This document shows, piece after piece, positions 1 through 6,369 of a DNA stretch of 23,462 nucleotides. The notes beneath the pieces are model-generated. The model had not been told where the DNA came from, made no database searches, and saw only the letters and a list, made by a program, of their open reading frames with translations. Within the stretch, counting starts at the first letter, position 1; the number at the start of each line of letters is the position of its first letter. The position numbers and the translations under genes were made by a program. Source of the DNA: a virus; IMG/VR virus record IMGVR_UViG_3300022752_001877, positions 1-23,462 of that record; one strand, 5' to 3'.

Positions 1-1
1 A

Positions 2-109
2 GTATATTGGGACGAAGATTTTCATACAGACGACTGGGGCAACATAGAACAAGAAGTTACATGTAAGGCATGTAATCACTCATACACAATCAAAAGAGAG
101 GCGGAATAA
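2..109 (+). CDS. C-terminal end of a small CxxC protein (partial)
   Basis: An open frame enters from the left edge and ends in TAA at 107-109, giving 35 visible residues. It is acidic at first and then carries CKAC followed by NHSYTI, half of a zinc-ribbon-like motif; any partner cysteines would lie outside the window. Its stop overlaps the next start as TAATG, which supports translation in an operon. The start is not visible and the family is not recognised. Confidence 0.6.
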   Translation, partial: VYWDEDFHTDDWGNIEQEVTCKACNHSYTIKREAE

Positions 110-366
110 TGACCGATACGACATACGAAGGTTGGAAAAACTACGACACATGGAATGTATCGTTATGGATTAACAATGACGAAGGCATATACAGGGGCGC
201 AGTAGATTTTATGAAAAACGAAAATCCTGACAAAGATAACCCATATAAAGCGTTTGTAATATCTTGCGGGTTAGAAGCCCAAAGCACACCCGATAATGTC
301 GCATACATGGCAGACAGCCTTGATTATGACGAACTAAATAACATGATGAAGGAGTTAGTAGAATGA
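109..366 (+). CDS. Small acidic phage protein with NYDTWNVSLWINND motif
   Basis: This 85-residue protein has an N-terminal stretch (about residues 8-26) reading GWKNYDTWNVSLWINND. That aromatic 'N-x-x-TWNV-LW-NND' signature recurs in small phage-encoded proteins of unknown function; I believe it matches a DUF7249-type family but cannot check. The rest is acidic and probably helical, with no catalytic motif, signal peptide or membrane segment. The start overlaps the upstream stop (TAATG) and the stop overlaps the next start (ATGA), placing it in a translationally coupled row. The role is unknown. Confidence 0.8.
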   Translation: MTDTTYEGWKNYDTWNVSLWINNDEGIYRGAVDFMKNENPDKDNPYKAFVISCGLEAQSTPDNVAYMADSLDYDELNNMMKELVE

Positions 367-608
367 GCGATTACACATTTAGCATAGCGGTTGCCGAAGA
401 TAATGAGAAAACCGAGTACTATCGTTATGGCAACGCGATTGACGCGGTAAATGCCTATAACTCATTTAATGATTACGGAACGGCAAAAGAGATTCGAACA
501 ATTGTTCTAAGGGAGCCTAATGGGCAATTACACCAAAAAATGTTTAGACCGCCACGCAGGCTCACAACGGTAATTAAAAGAGAGTCTTATTCAATTACAG
601 TAAAATAA
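363..608 (+). CDS. Hypothetical protein
   Basis: An 81-residue protein starting in an ATGA overlap with the previous gene. Residues 1-50 look like a small mixed alpha/beta domain, with alternating hydrophobics in YTFSIAVAED and IRTIVLREPNG. The C-terminus is basic (RPPRR, then KRES). I do not recognise the family. Size and position fit the small accessory genes found early in siphophage genomes. The tight overlap, good coding composition and lack of a competing frame support it being real. Confidence 0.7.
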   Translation: MSDYTFSIAVAEDNEKTEYYRYGNAIDAVNAYNSFNDYGTAKEIRTIVLREPNGQLHQKMFRPPRRLTTVIKRESYSITVK

Positions 609-640
609 ACCTGTCCATTCCCAACCCGAAAGGAACAAAA

Positions 641-730
641 ATGGATAACCAATTAGATAGATGTAAATATGGCGCTTGGCACTATGGTGACCAACTCTGC
701 GGGGTTTGTATTAAGGAGCGCAAGGGGTAG
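641..730 (+). CDS. 29-residue cysteine-containing mini-protein
   Basis: ATG at 641 is preceded by a good ribosome binding site (AAAGGA, about 630-635). The frame runs 29 residues to TAG at 728-730. The peptide has Cys8, Cys20 and Cys23 (CGVC), with His14 between, so it could be a minimal zinc knuckle. It overlaps the 5' end of the next frame (669 onward), and its own ribosome binding site is far better than that gene's. Function is unknown. Very short genes of this type are commonly missed by gene callers. Confidence 0.55.
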   Translation: MDNQLDRCKYGAWHYGDQLCGVCIKERKG

Positions 731-1139
731 CCCAGTTAAGCGCAAAATACAAATCCTTTTAATAGCCGTTTTGACGGTAGGGCTTGTATCAGTAAATACA
801 AGTATTGCGCAATCGCCTTTACTTAAACCTTATGCCAATTTGACCCCTAAAGAATATGCCTATCAAATGGCATTTTCTGAATACGGTTGGGGCAAAGAAG
901 AGCAGAAATGCCTTGGAATGATGTGGGGCAAGGAATCAGCATGGGATTACACCGCAATATCCCCAAGCGATGATTACGGAATACCCCAACGACACATGCG
1001 GAACGACTCTAAAGAAGAGAGGGACGCATTCATGCAAGACCCTCAGACCCAAATTACATGGGGATTAAATTATATTGAGAGGCGATATAGTAGCCCTTGT
1101 AAAGCATGGACATTTTGGCAGGAGAACAGGTGGTATTAA
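669..1139 (+). CDS. Exported lytic transglycosylase (lysozyme-like, SLT fold)
   Basis: This is a peptidoglycan-cleaving enzyme. Counting from ATG 669, residues about 24-46 form a signal peptide: basic VKRK, a hydrophobic core, then a plausible signal peptidase site before Q48 (TSIA-Q). Residues 60-156 form a goose-lysozyme-like transglycosylase domain, with WGKESAWDYTA giving catalytic Glu89, then SDDYGIPQ, and a C-terminal WGLNYIERRY...PCKAW. Cys81 and Cys144 could form a disulfide outside the cytoplasm. This closely resembles transglycosylases of actinobacteria and their phages. The start is uncertain: 669 has no ribosome binding site, and 684 (ATG GTG) gives a shorter n-region. It may act in lysis or entry. 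No holin is seen beside it. Confidence 0.85.
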   Translation: MALGTMVTNSAGFVLRSARGSPVKRKIQILLIAVLTVGLVSVNTSIAQSPLLKPYANLTPKEYAYQMAFSEYGWGKEEQKCLGMMWGKESAWDYTAISPSDDYGIPQRHMRNDSKEERDAFMQDPQTQITWGLNYIERRYSSPCKAWTFWQENRWY

Positions 1140-1241
1140 ATGGGATTCTTAACTCCAATAGTGCCTTTAACAATAGACGCACCTTGGGACACGGATTTTG
1201 GAGATGAAGAAGACTACGAAGAAATCCCCGAAGAAATCTAA
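1140..1241 (+). CDS. 33-residue acidic mini-protein
   Basis: ATG at 1140 directly follows the transglycosylase stop. The frame runs 33 residues to TAA at 1239-1241. The N-terminus is hydrophobic (GFLTPIVPLTIDAPW); the C-terminal half is very acidic, with a run of Asp and Glu ending in PEEI. It overlaps the HNH gene start in another frame. Abutting position and strong composition suggest a translated, coupled gene. An antirestriction-like, DNA-mimic or partner role is possible but unsupported. Confidence 0.45.
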   Translation: MGFLTPIVPLTIDAPWDTDFGDEEDYEEIPEEI

Positions 1242-1566
1242 AGAAGCATTTAATATAGTCGCTGAGCGGGCAGGGAATTACTGCGAAGTATGCGGACTGC
1301 CCGAACAGTCAGACATGGCATTTCATCACCGCAAATTGCGCTCTAGGGGCGGAAAAGATACCGCCTCAAACTTGATACGGATTCATCATGGGTGTCACAA
1401 CCTGAACACAAATAGTATTCACTTAAACCCTAAAGCGTCTTTAGAAAAAGGACACATGGTTCCCTCATGGGCAGAACCCGAAGATTATGGTTTTGCCAAA
1501 CCTGACGGAACCGTTGTATTATTACAAAATGACGGAACAGTCATCATAACGAAGGAAGGCTCATGA
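1198..1566 (+). CDS. HNH endonuclease
   Basis: A 122-residue protein with a basic lysine-rich N-terminus and an HNH fold at about residues 25-70: zinc ligands Cys29/Cys32 (CEVC), the His pair at 43-44 (FHHRK), the linker RSRGGKDTASNLI with Asn58, and the final IHHGCHN (Cys66, His67). The order matches metal-dependent HNH nucleases, which nick or cut DNA and often assist terminase in packaging. The tail after residue 75 has no recognised motif. The start is TTG 1198; ATG 1204 two codons on is an equal alternative. The stop overlaps the SSB start as ATGA. Confidence 0.88.
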   Translation: MEMKKTTKKSPKKSKEAFNIVAERAGNYCEVCGLPEQSDMAFHHRKLRSRGGKDTASNLIRIHHGCHNLNTNSIHLNPKASLEKGHMVPSWAEPEDYGFAKPDGTVVLLQNDGTVIITKEGS

Positions 1567-1916
1567 GCATACCTGTAACAATAAAAGGCAATGTTGGAAC
1601 TGAACCCGAGATTAAGTTTGTAAAAGAAAACTTAGCACTCACAACTTTTTCTTTGGCTTATACCCCGCGTATTCAAAAAAATAAAGAATGGATTGACGGA
1701 GAAACTATGTGGTTCCGCGTAGTCCAATTTGGCGATAAAGCCGAGCAACTTGTAGACAATGTTAAAAAAGGCGATACCGTAATGGTTCAAGGCAGTATGC
1801 GTCAAAATACATTTACAGGTAAAGACGGAACAGAAAAAACTTCTTTAGAAATTAACGCAACCGACATAGGTATCGTGCCACGCGCCAAAAAGAAACAAGA
1901 GGCTCCGTCATGGTAG
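1563..1916 (+). CDS. ssb: Single-stranded DNA-binding protein
   Basis: A 117-residue OB-fold protein. N-terminal VTIKGNVGTEPEIKF, the central TMWFRVVQFGDKAEQ and then VKKGDTVMVQGSMR are the classic bacterial SSB signatures. It binds single-stranded DNA during replication and recombination. It is short: the usual glycine-rich linker and acidic tip are absent, and it ends KKKQEAPSW, so it may not recruit host SSB partners in the standard way. It overlaps the HNH gene by 4 bases and the following helix-turn-helix gene by 7. Confidence 0.93.
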   Translation: MSIPVTIKGNVGTEPEIKFVKENLALTTFSLAYTPRIQKNKEWIDGETMWFRVVQFGDKAEQLVDNVKKGDTVMVQGSMRQNTFTGKDGTEKTSLEINATDIGIVPRAKKKQEAPSW

Positions 1917-2134
1917 ATAACGCTGAATGGATTACAGCCGAAGATACTGCCAAAACTCTTGGTATAACCATAAACAATTTAAGACAAATCCAATTTAGGG
2001 GCAACCTTAAATGGGTTAAGCGCGAAGGACGAAAAGTGTTTTATTCGTTAGAACAGGTTTTGTTATATGCTGAAAAACGCAACAAACGCAAAAACAAGAA
2101 AAACCAAAGCGATTCTGAGTATAGTTTTGGTTAA
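1910..2134 (+). CDS. Small helix-turn-helix DNA-binding protein
   Basis: A 74-residue protein. Residues 7-32 (WITAEDTAKTLGITINNLRQ) form a winged helix-turn-helix of the MerR/excisionase type, followed by a wing-like VKREGRKVFYSLEQVLLYAEKR. The C-terminus is strongly basic (KRNKRKNKKNQ), favouring DNA binding. It lies between ssb and a 58-residue gene with overlaps on both sides. It may be a regulator or a helper-primase-like factor; without an integrase here, an excisionase role is less likely. Confidence 0.75.
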   Translation: MVDNAEWITAEDTAKTLGITINNLRQIQFRGNLKWVKREGRKVFYSLEQVLLYAEKRNKRKNKKNQSDSEYSFG

Positions 2135-2310
2135 TGTTAAATGTTAAAGAAGACGAGATTACGGTTGCCGAACTTGACGAGGCAATCCGTTATATCAGCG
2201 AGCAATTAAAAGACCGATACGGGAATAGGGTTACGGCAAACAGGCGAAAATTGCTTATGGACAGTATTGACGACTTGCTTGAAGCAAGGAGCGCGTTAAC
2301 AAAAAAGTAA
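2134..2310 (+). CDS. 58-residue helical protein
   Basis: ATG at 2134 overlaps the stop of the helix-turn-helix gene (TAATG), and the frame runs to TAA at 2308-2310. The sequence is charged and almost wholly helical, with two amphipathic segments (ITVAELDEAIRYISEQLKDRY, and LLMDSIDDLLEARSAL after a basic ANRRK turn), so it looks like a helical hairpin. It fills an otherwise unexplained gap exactly and is likely a genuine small gene of unknown function. Confidence 0.65.
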   Translation: MLNVKEDEITVAELDEAIRYISEQLKDRYGNRVTANRRKLLMDSIDDLLEARSALTKK

Positions 2311-2319
2311 GAGGGCAAT

Positions 2320-2640
2320 ATGGAAATCTTAGAAATGCCGAGCGATGTACAGGCTTGGGTACGCAATTTTATAGAAAACAGATTTTGGAAGTTTGCTCGC
2401 ACATACGCTAAAACCGCTCCGCACTCATACACCGTAAGAGATTGGGTATTAGACCCCGAAGACGATTTCTCTACAATGGTTAGACTTATTAGAGAATACG
2501 GTAGAGCAGAAAGATTTTATTCTAAAACTTATTATTACCTTTATCTTGACGGACAAAAATACTGGACAATGGGCGAACCCGTAGAAACAACAATACTTAT
2601 AAATAGGTGCGACTGGGGAAATTATTATGGTGCAGCCTAA
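2320..2640 (+). CDS. Conserved phage hypothetical protein
   Basis: A 106-residue protein rich in aromatic residues. Residues 10-40 (VQAWVRNFIENRFWKFARTYAKTAPHSYTVRDW) include the PHSYTVRDW signature that I associate with small bacterial and phage proteins of unknown function. The middle carries RLIREYGRAERFYSKTYYYLYLDG and the end INRCDWGNYYG. No catalytic motif is evident. A purine-rich ribosome binding site (AAGAGGG) precedes ATG 2320, and the stop lies inside the next gene (14-base overlap). Confidence 0.75.
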   Translation: MEILEMPSDVQAWVRNFIENRFWKFARTYAKTAPHSYTVRDWVLDPEDDFSTMVRLIREYGRAERFYSKTYYYLYLDGQKYWTMGEPVETTILINRCDWGNYYGAA

Positions 2641-3013
2641 AATTGCGCCATGCTCATATTTAGAAATTGAACATTTAGTCGCGCAAGCCAAAAAAGAAAG
2701 AATAGGCATTACACCTAATACCAAATTCTATTGCGCTAAATATAACGAAAAGGTTATTGGATTTTGCGGGATAGTATTTAAGCAAGGATACGCGGTTGTA
2801 AAAAATATCTATGTAACGCCCGAATACAGAAAACAAGGATTAGGCGAAGAAATTATTAAATACCAATTTAGGGTAGTTAAACAGGCTGGCTACCCTTATG
2901 CGCTTGCTTATTGCACCCCAATGAGCATAAACATATTTATAAAATTAGGCGCAAAGGTAATAAAAGAATATAAAAAATCTACGGTTGTGCGTATAGACAT
3001 GAGCAAACAATGA
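2627..3013 (+). CDS. GNAT-family N-acetyltransferase
   Basis: A 128-residue GCN5-related acetyltransferase, expected to move an acetyl group from acetyl-CoA to an amine. The central strand KVIGFCGIVF, then VKNIYVTPEYRKQGLGEEII at about residues 58-77, is the acetyl-CoA pyrophosphate-binding motif A (R68-x-x-G71-x-G73). The late segment IFIKLGAKVIKEYKK matches the usual C-terminal strand and helix. The substrate is unknown. It overlaps both neighbours, including a 4-base ATGA junction with the glycosyltransferase-like gene, so it probably belongs to the same accessory cassette. Confidence 0.87.
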   Translation: MVQPKIAPCSYLEIEHLVAQAKKERIGITPNTKFYCAKYNEKVIGFCGIVFKQGYAVVKNIYVTPEYRKQGLGEEIIKYQFRVVKQAGYPYALAYCTPMSINIFIKLGAKVIKEYKKSTVVRIDMSKQ

Positions 3014-3609
3014 TTGCGGGAGTAATTACAACCCCGAACCGCCAAAAGTATCTAAATGACCTCATTAAACTTATAGCCCCAAAGGTAGATAAGTTTGTCA
3101 TATTTAACGACCAACATAGGCAAGGGCATACTTGGAACTATAAAAGGTGTGTTAGAGAAGCAACCGCCTTGGCTAAAACAGATGAACCTGTCCTAATTAT
3201 GACGGACGATGTAACTACCGTACCTGATTGGCGCGATAGGTTTGAGGCTTTACAATACAAAGTGCCGAATGATATTTATACCTTTTTTACACGCCAAAGG
3301 CACATGATTAAATACTCTGAGGCTGGATACGCAAAAGGCTGTTTTGCTCGTGGATTTTATGACCAAGCGGTCATATACATAAACCAACAAGATTTAATGG
3401 ACAAGGTAGAGGCGTGGTTTGATGAAAAGGGCAAAACAATTATGAACCCTAATAGAGCAAAGCATTTTGATGTTGTGGTGCAAGATTATTTGATAGATGT
3501 TGGGCATGAATGGGTTGTAACCGTGCCAACGCTATTTGACCATATAGGCGAAGAGTCTACAATGGGACACGATATAGGCGGTTCAATAGCGTACATAGGG
3601 GCGAAATGA
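3010..3609 (+). CDS. Glycosyltransferase-like protein (GT-A-type)
   Basis: A 199-residue protein. It begins with a strand-loop MIAGVITTPNRQKYL typical of nucleotide-sugar transferases. LIMTDDVTTVPDW at residues 62-74 places an acidic metal-binding DxD-like motif (TDD, 65-67) after a hydrophobic strand. Later FDVVVQDYLI and the C-terminal TLFDHIGEESTMG resemble acceptor-side motifs of phage and actinobacterial glycosyltransferase-like proteins. It likely transfers a sugar from a nucleotide donor to DNA, protein or a surface glycan; the acceptor cannot be read from sequence. Four-base overlaps on both sides tie it to the acetyltransferase and PP-loop genes. Confidence 0.75.
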   Translation: MIAGVITTPNRQKYLNDLIKLIAPKVDKFVIFNDQHRQGHTWNYKRCVREATALAKTDEPVLIMTDDVTTVPDWRDRFEALQYKVPNDIYTFFTRQRHMIKYSEAGYAKGCFARGFYDQAVIYINQQDLMDKVEAWFDEKGKTIMNPNRAKHFDVVVQDYLIDVGHEWVVTVPTLFDHIGEESTMGHDIGGSIAYIGAK

Positions 3610-4745
3610 AAATATACAAAAATGAAACGGTGTTTGAGGAATCGCTAAACCGCATACGCCTTATCTATGACGAGTTCCCCGAAGTAATTGTTTCTTTTTC
3701 GGGTGGCAAAGACAGTACGGTAATTTTAGAATTAGCAAAAATAGTAGCCCGCGAAAAGGGTAGATTGCCCGTTCCCGTGTTTTGGCTAGACCAAGAATGC
3801 GAGTTTGCTTCTACCGTTGAATATGTAAAAACGGTCATGTATGACCCCGAAGTAAAACCACTTTGGTATCAGATACCTTTTAGATTACAGAACGCTACTT
3901 CGGCTAATGAATTATGGCTAAATTGTTGGGGCGAAGGAGAAGAGTGGGTTAGAGATAAAGACCCAATATCTATTAAAGAAAATACTTTTGGTATTGACCG
4001 CTTTGTTGCTTTAATGGAGGGAATAGTTAGTCAGACTTACCCTAATACTGCGGTTGCAGCGCTTACTGGAGTTAGGGCAGAAGAAAGTCCCACAAGATTT
4101 ATGGCTGTTACGGAAGACGCAACCTATAAATGGATTACATGGGGTAACACAATAAACAAAGGATTAAAACATTTTAATTTTCACCCTATTTATGATTGGT
4201 CATACCTAGATATATGGAAAGCCATTTACGACAATAACTGGAATTACAACAAACATTATGACGCTATGTTTCGTTATGGCGTCCCAGTAAAGAAAATGCG
4301 GGTGTCTAACTATCACCACGAAACCGCAGTTCACAGTTTATTTATGCTCCAAGAGATTGAACCCGAAACCTATCAGGCTGCAACCCGTCGTATATCGGGC
4401 ATAGATACGGCTGGCAAAATGGGTAAAGCGGATTGGTTTGTGTATGAAGTGCCTTTTATGTTTAAGGATTGGGTTGAGTATCGGGATTATCTGTTAAAAC
4501 ACCTGATTCCTGACCCTAAACACCAAGAAAAGTTTGCTAAAAAGTTTGCTTCTATTGAGCGTAGATATTCTCGTTCGGTGGGTCCTGAACTTTATAAATC
4601 GCAGGTAAACTCAATTTTGTGTAATGATGTTGAACTTACTAAACTGGGTAACTGGGAAGCCCGCAATTATAATGACGCCCAATTAGCAAGGAAGGAAGCC
4701 CAAAGTGCCAAGTTTGCCAACCACATTAACAGTTCCGCTATTTGA
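3606..4745 (+). CDS. PAPS-reductase-family PP-loop enzyme, IbrA-like
   Basis: A 379-residue adenine-nucleotide alpha hydrolase. The PP-loop SFSGGKDSTVI (SGGKDS at 32-37) follows strand VIVSF and would bind ATP or a PAPS-like nucleotide. VPVFWLDQECEF and ALTGVRAEESPTRF (about 153-166) are the other usual family blocks. Length and the C-terminal half (MRVSNYHHETAVHSL, then RRISGIDTAGK) point to the IbrA/phage branch rather than assimilatory CysH. In this family, and in DndC, PP-loop enzymes activate sulfur or act on nucleic acids. The adjacent IbrB-like ParB gene reproduces the known IbrA-IbrB pair. The actual reaction is unknown. Confidence 0.87.
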   Translation: MKIYKNETVFEESLNRIRLIYDEFPEVIVSFSGGKDSTVILELAKIVAREKGRLPVPVFWLDQECEFASTVEYVKTVMYDPEVKPLWYQIPFRLQNATSANELWLNCWGEGEEWVRDKDPISIKENTFGIDRFVALMEGIVSQTYPNTAVAALTGVRAEESPTRFMAVTEDATYKWITWGNTINKGLKHFNFHPIYDWSYLDIWKAIYDNNWNYNKHYDAMFRYGVPVKKMRVSNYHHETAVHSLFMLQEIEPETYQAATRRISGIDTAGKMGKADWFVYEVPFMFKDWVEYRDYLLKHLIPDPKHQEKFAKKFASIERRYSRSVGPELYKSQVNSILCNDVELTKLGNWEARNYNDAQLARKEAQSAKFANHINSSAI

Positions 4746-5385
4746 GGCGTTTAACGCTTCTGAGAACAAACAAGAATTCTTAAACGAGGTAAAAAAATAT
4801 CTGTTTGCCCTATCCCCTCGCAAAAATCAACCAATAGATAATGTCCAATGGGTGCCGATAGAAAAAGTCCAAGCCAATGATTACAACCCAAACAGCGTAG
4901 CCGATAACGAAATGCGTTTGTTATATGTATCTATTAGCCATGACGGTTATACCCAACCAGTAGTTACCTTTTATGATGACGAACTAGAAAAATACATTAT
5001 CGTAGACGGCTTTCACCGTTATACAACTATGCGTCGCAATAAAGACCTTTATGACTTAAATGACGGCAAACTGCCCGTTGTGGTTATTGACAAAAATATA
5101 AATGACCGTATGGCTTCTACTATTCGCCATAATCGCGCTCGCGGTAAGCATTCTGTTGCAGGAATGGGTCAAATAGTGTTTAATATGTTAAAGAACGGTG
5201 CGTCAGATGAAGAAATCTGTTCGGAAGTGGGCTTGGAAGCGGAAGAATTAGCACGATTAAAGTATGTAACGGGGTTTGCTAAGTTGTTTGACAATGTTAA
5301 GTATGGTCAGGCTTGGGAAACCCACAAACAAATAAAGATTAGAAAAGATTACATGGAGGCGCAAAATGGAACAGAAAAGTCTTAA
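4705..5385 (+). CDS. ParB-like nuclease-domain protein, IbrB-like
   Basis: A 226-residue protein. A ParB/sulfiredoxin-fold domain covers about residues 45-150: VPIEKVQANDYNPNSV, then ISHDGYTQPVV, then IIVDGFHRYTTMRR, the ParB active-loop equivalent of GExR, then IRHNRARGKH. A small helix-turn-helix-like region follows (GASDEEICSEVGLEAEEL). The pattern matches IbrB, partner of the PAPS-reductase-like IbrA encoded just upstream. The start is GTG 4705, supported by an AAGGAAGG ribosome binding site about 8-10 bases upstream, giving a 41-base overlap with the PP-loop gene. ParB domains bind CTP or ATP; the target is unknown. Confidence 0.85.
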   Translation: MPSLPTTLTVPLFEAFNASENKQEFLNEVKKYLFALSPRKNQPIDNVQWVPIEKVQANDYNPNSVADNEMRLLYVSISHDGYTQPVVTFYDDELEKYIIVDGFHRYTTMRRNKDLYDLNDGKLPVVVIDKNINDRMASTIRHNRARGKHSVAGMGQIVFNMLKNGASDEEICSEVGLEAEELARLKYVTGFAKLFDNVKYGQAWETHKQIKIRKDYMEAQNGTEKS

Positions 5386-5941
5386 TGTTCAAACCGTAAG
5401 CATAGATAGCCTTGTTCCATACTGGAGAAATCCGCGTAAAAACGAGATAGCCGTAGAGAAGGTCAAAGCCTCTATTGCTGAGTTTGGTTATCAGACCCCA
5501 ATTATTGTAGATAAAGAAATGGTTATAATTACAGGGCATACTCGTTATCGTGCCTTAAAAGAACTAGGCTATTCGGACATACAAGTAATTATTGCTGACC
5601 TTCCCCAAAAGAAGGCTAAAGAGTTCCGTATCGTGGATAACAGAACCTCAGAATATGCTACTTGGACAAGCGACCTAGCCTTGGAGTTAAAAGAGTTTAC
5701 AAGCCCTGAGTTCCTAGACATTTTCTTTCCCGATATTAAATTAGACCCTGATTTTCTAAAGGTTACAGACGGCAACAGTCAAACAGACATAAATGAGGTT
5801 GCAGCAAACCTAGAGAAGAAGTTTGAGGCATTTTCGCAAGATAGAGAGAACGAGCCAAAGATTACTATTCCATGCCCTCATTGTGCCGAAAGCATTACAA
5901 TGCTTAAAAGAGATTTGTTAAATGAAAAGAACTGGAACTAG
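5366..5941 (+). CDS. Second ParB-like protein with C-terminal CxxC
   Basis: A 191-residue protein. Its ParB-like domain starts SIDSLVPYWRNPRKN (12-26), continues with IAEFGYQTPIIVD, and has the nucleotide-loop motif ITGHTRYRALKELG at 55-68. VDNRTSEYATW follows (90-100), as in phage ParB proteins encoded beside terminase. The C-terminus adds CPHC (170-173), one zinc-knuckle half that may pair between subunits. GGAGG lies 8 bases before ATG 5366, inside the previous gene. It sits two bases before the small terminase, so a role in packaging, DNA marking or host transcription control is plausible. Confidence 0.85.
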   Translation: MEQKSLNVQTVSIDSLVPYWRNPRKNEIAVEKVKASIAEFGYQTPIIVDKEMVIITGHTRYRALKELGYSDIQVIIADLPQKKAKEFRIVDNRTSEYATWTSDLALELKEFTSPEFLDIFFPDIKLDPDFLKVTDGNSQTDINEVAANLEKKFEAFSQDRENEPKITIPCPHCAESITMLKRDLLNEKNWN

Positions 5942-5943
5942 TC

Positions 5944-6369
5944 ATGGCGGGCAGAAAACCTAAACTAACTAAAGAACTGATAGAAAACCTGCGAAAAGCG
6001 TTAGAAGCGGGTAACTATATTGAAACTGCTTGCGATTATGTAGGTATCAGTCGCACAACTTTATATCGTTGGCTTGCAGAAGGTGAGCAGGATAAGGCTA
6101 AACCTCTATTTCGGGAATTAAGTAACACAGTAACCCGTTCACGAGCCGTTGCGGAAATGCGTAATGTTTATAAAATCCAACAGGCTGCGGAAGAATCTTG
6201 GCAGGCTGCGGGCTGGTGGCTAGAGCGTTCTCATTCAAAGAAATGGGGCAGACAACAAAAGGTAGAATTATCGGGCGTTGAAGGCGCACCTATTAACATT
6301 TCGCTTGACGCTAAAGAGCGCCTACTAGAAATAATTAGACAAAAAAACGCTCAAAAATCTGAGGAATAA
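5944..6369 (+). CDS. terS: Terminase small subunit
   Basis: A 141-residue DNA-recognition component of the packaging motor. Residues 5-45 carry a helix-turn-helix (LEAGNYIETACDYVGISRTTLYRWLAEGEQ) typical of small terminases, followed by a helical oligomerisation region (RSRAVAEMRNVYKIQQAAEESWQAAGWWLERSHSKKWGR). This last 'WWLER--P/S-KWG' block is a strong family marker. Its stop overlaps the large terminase start (TAATG). It would bind the packaging initiation site; no obvious pac or cos sequence was recognised. Confidence 0.9.
   Translation: MAGRKPKLTKELIENLRKALEAGNYIETACDYVGISRTTLYRWLAEGEQDKAKPLFRELSNTVTRSRAVAEMRNVYKIQQAAEESWQAAGWWLERSHSKKWGRQQKVELSGVEGAPINISLDAKERLLEIIRQKNAQKSEE

Noticed and set aside
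1910-2134. Excisionase with a lysogeny module
   Set aside because: The helix-turn-helix fold would allow it, but no integrase, repressor or attachment site is visible nearby.
5901-5960. cos or pac site next to terS
   Set aside because: There is no spacing between the ParB and terS genes and no repeat or bend-like sequence that I can support as a packaging site.
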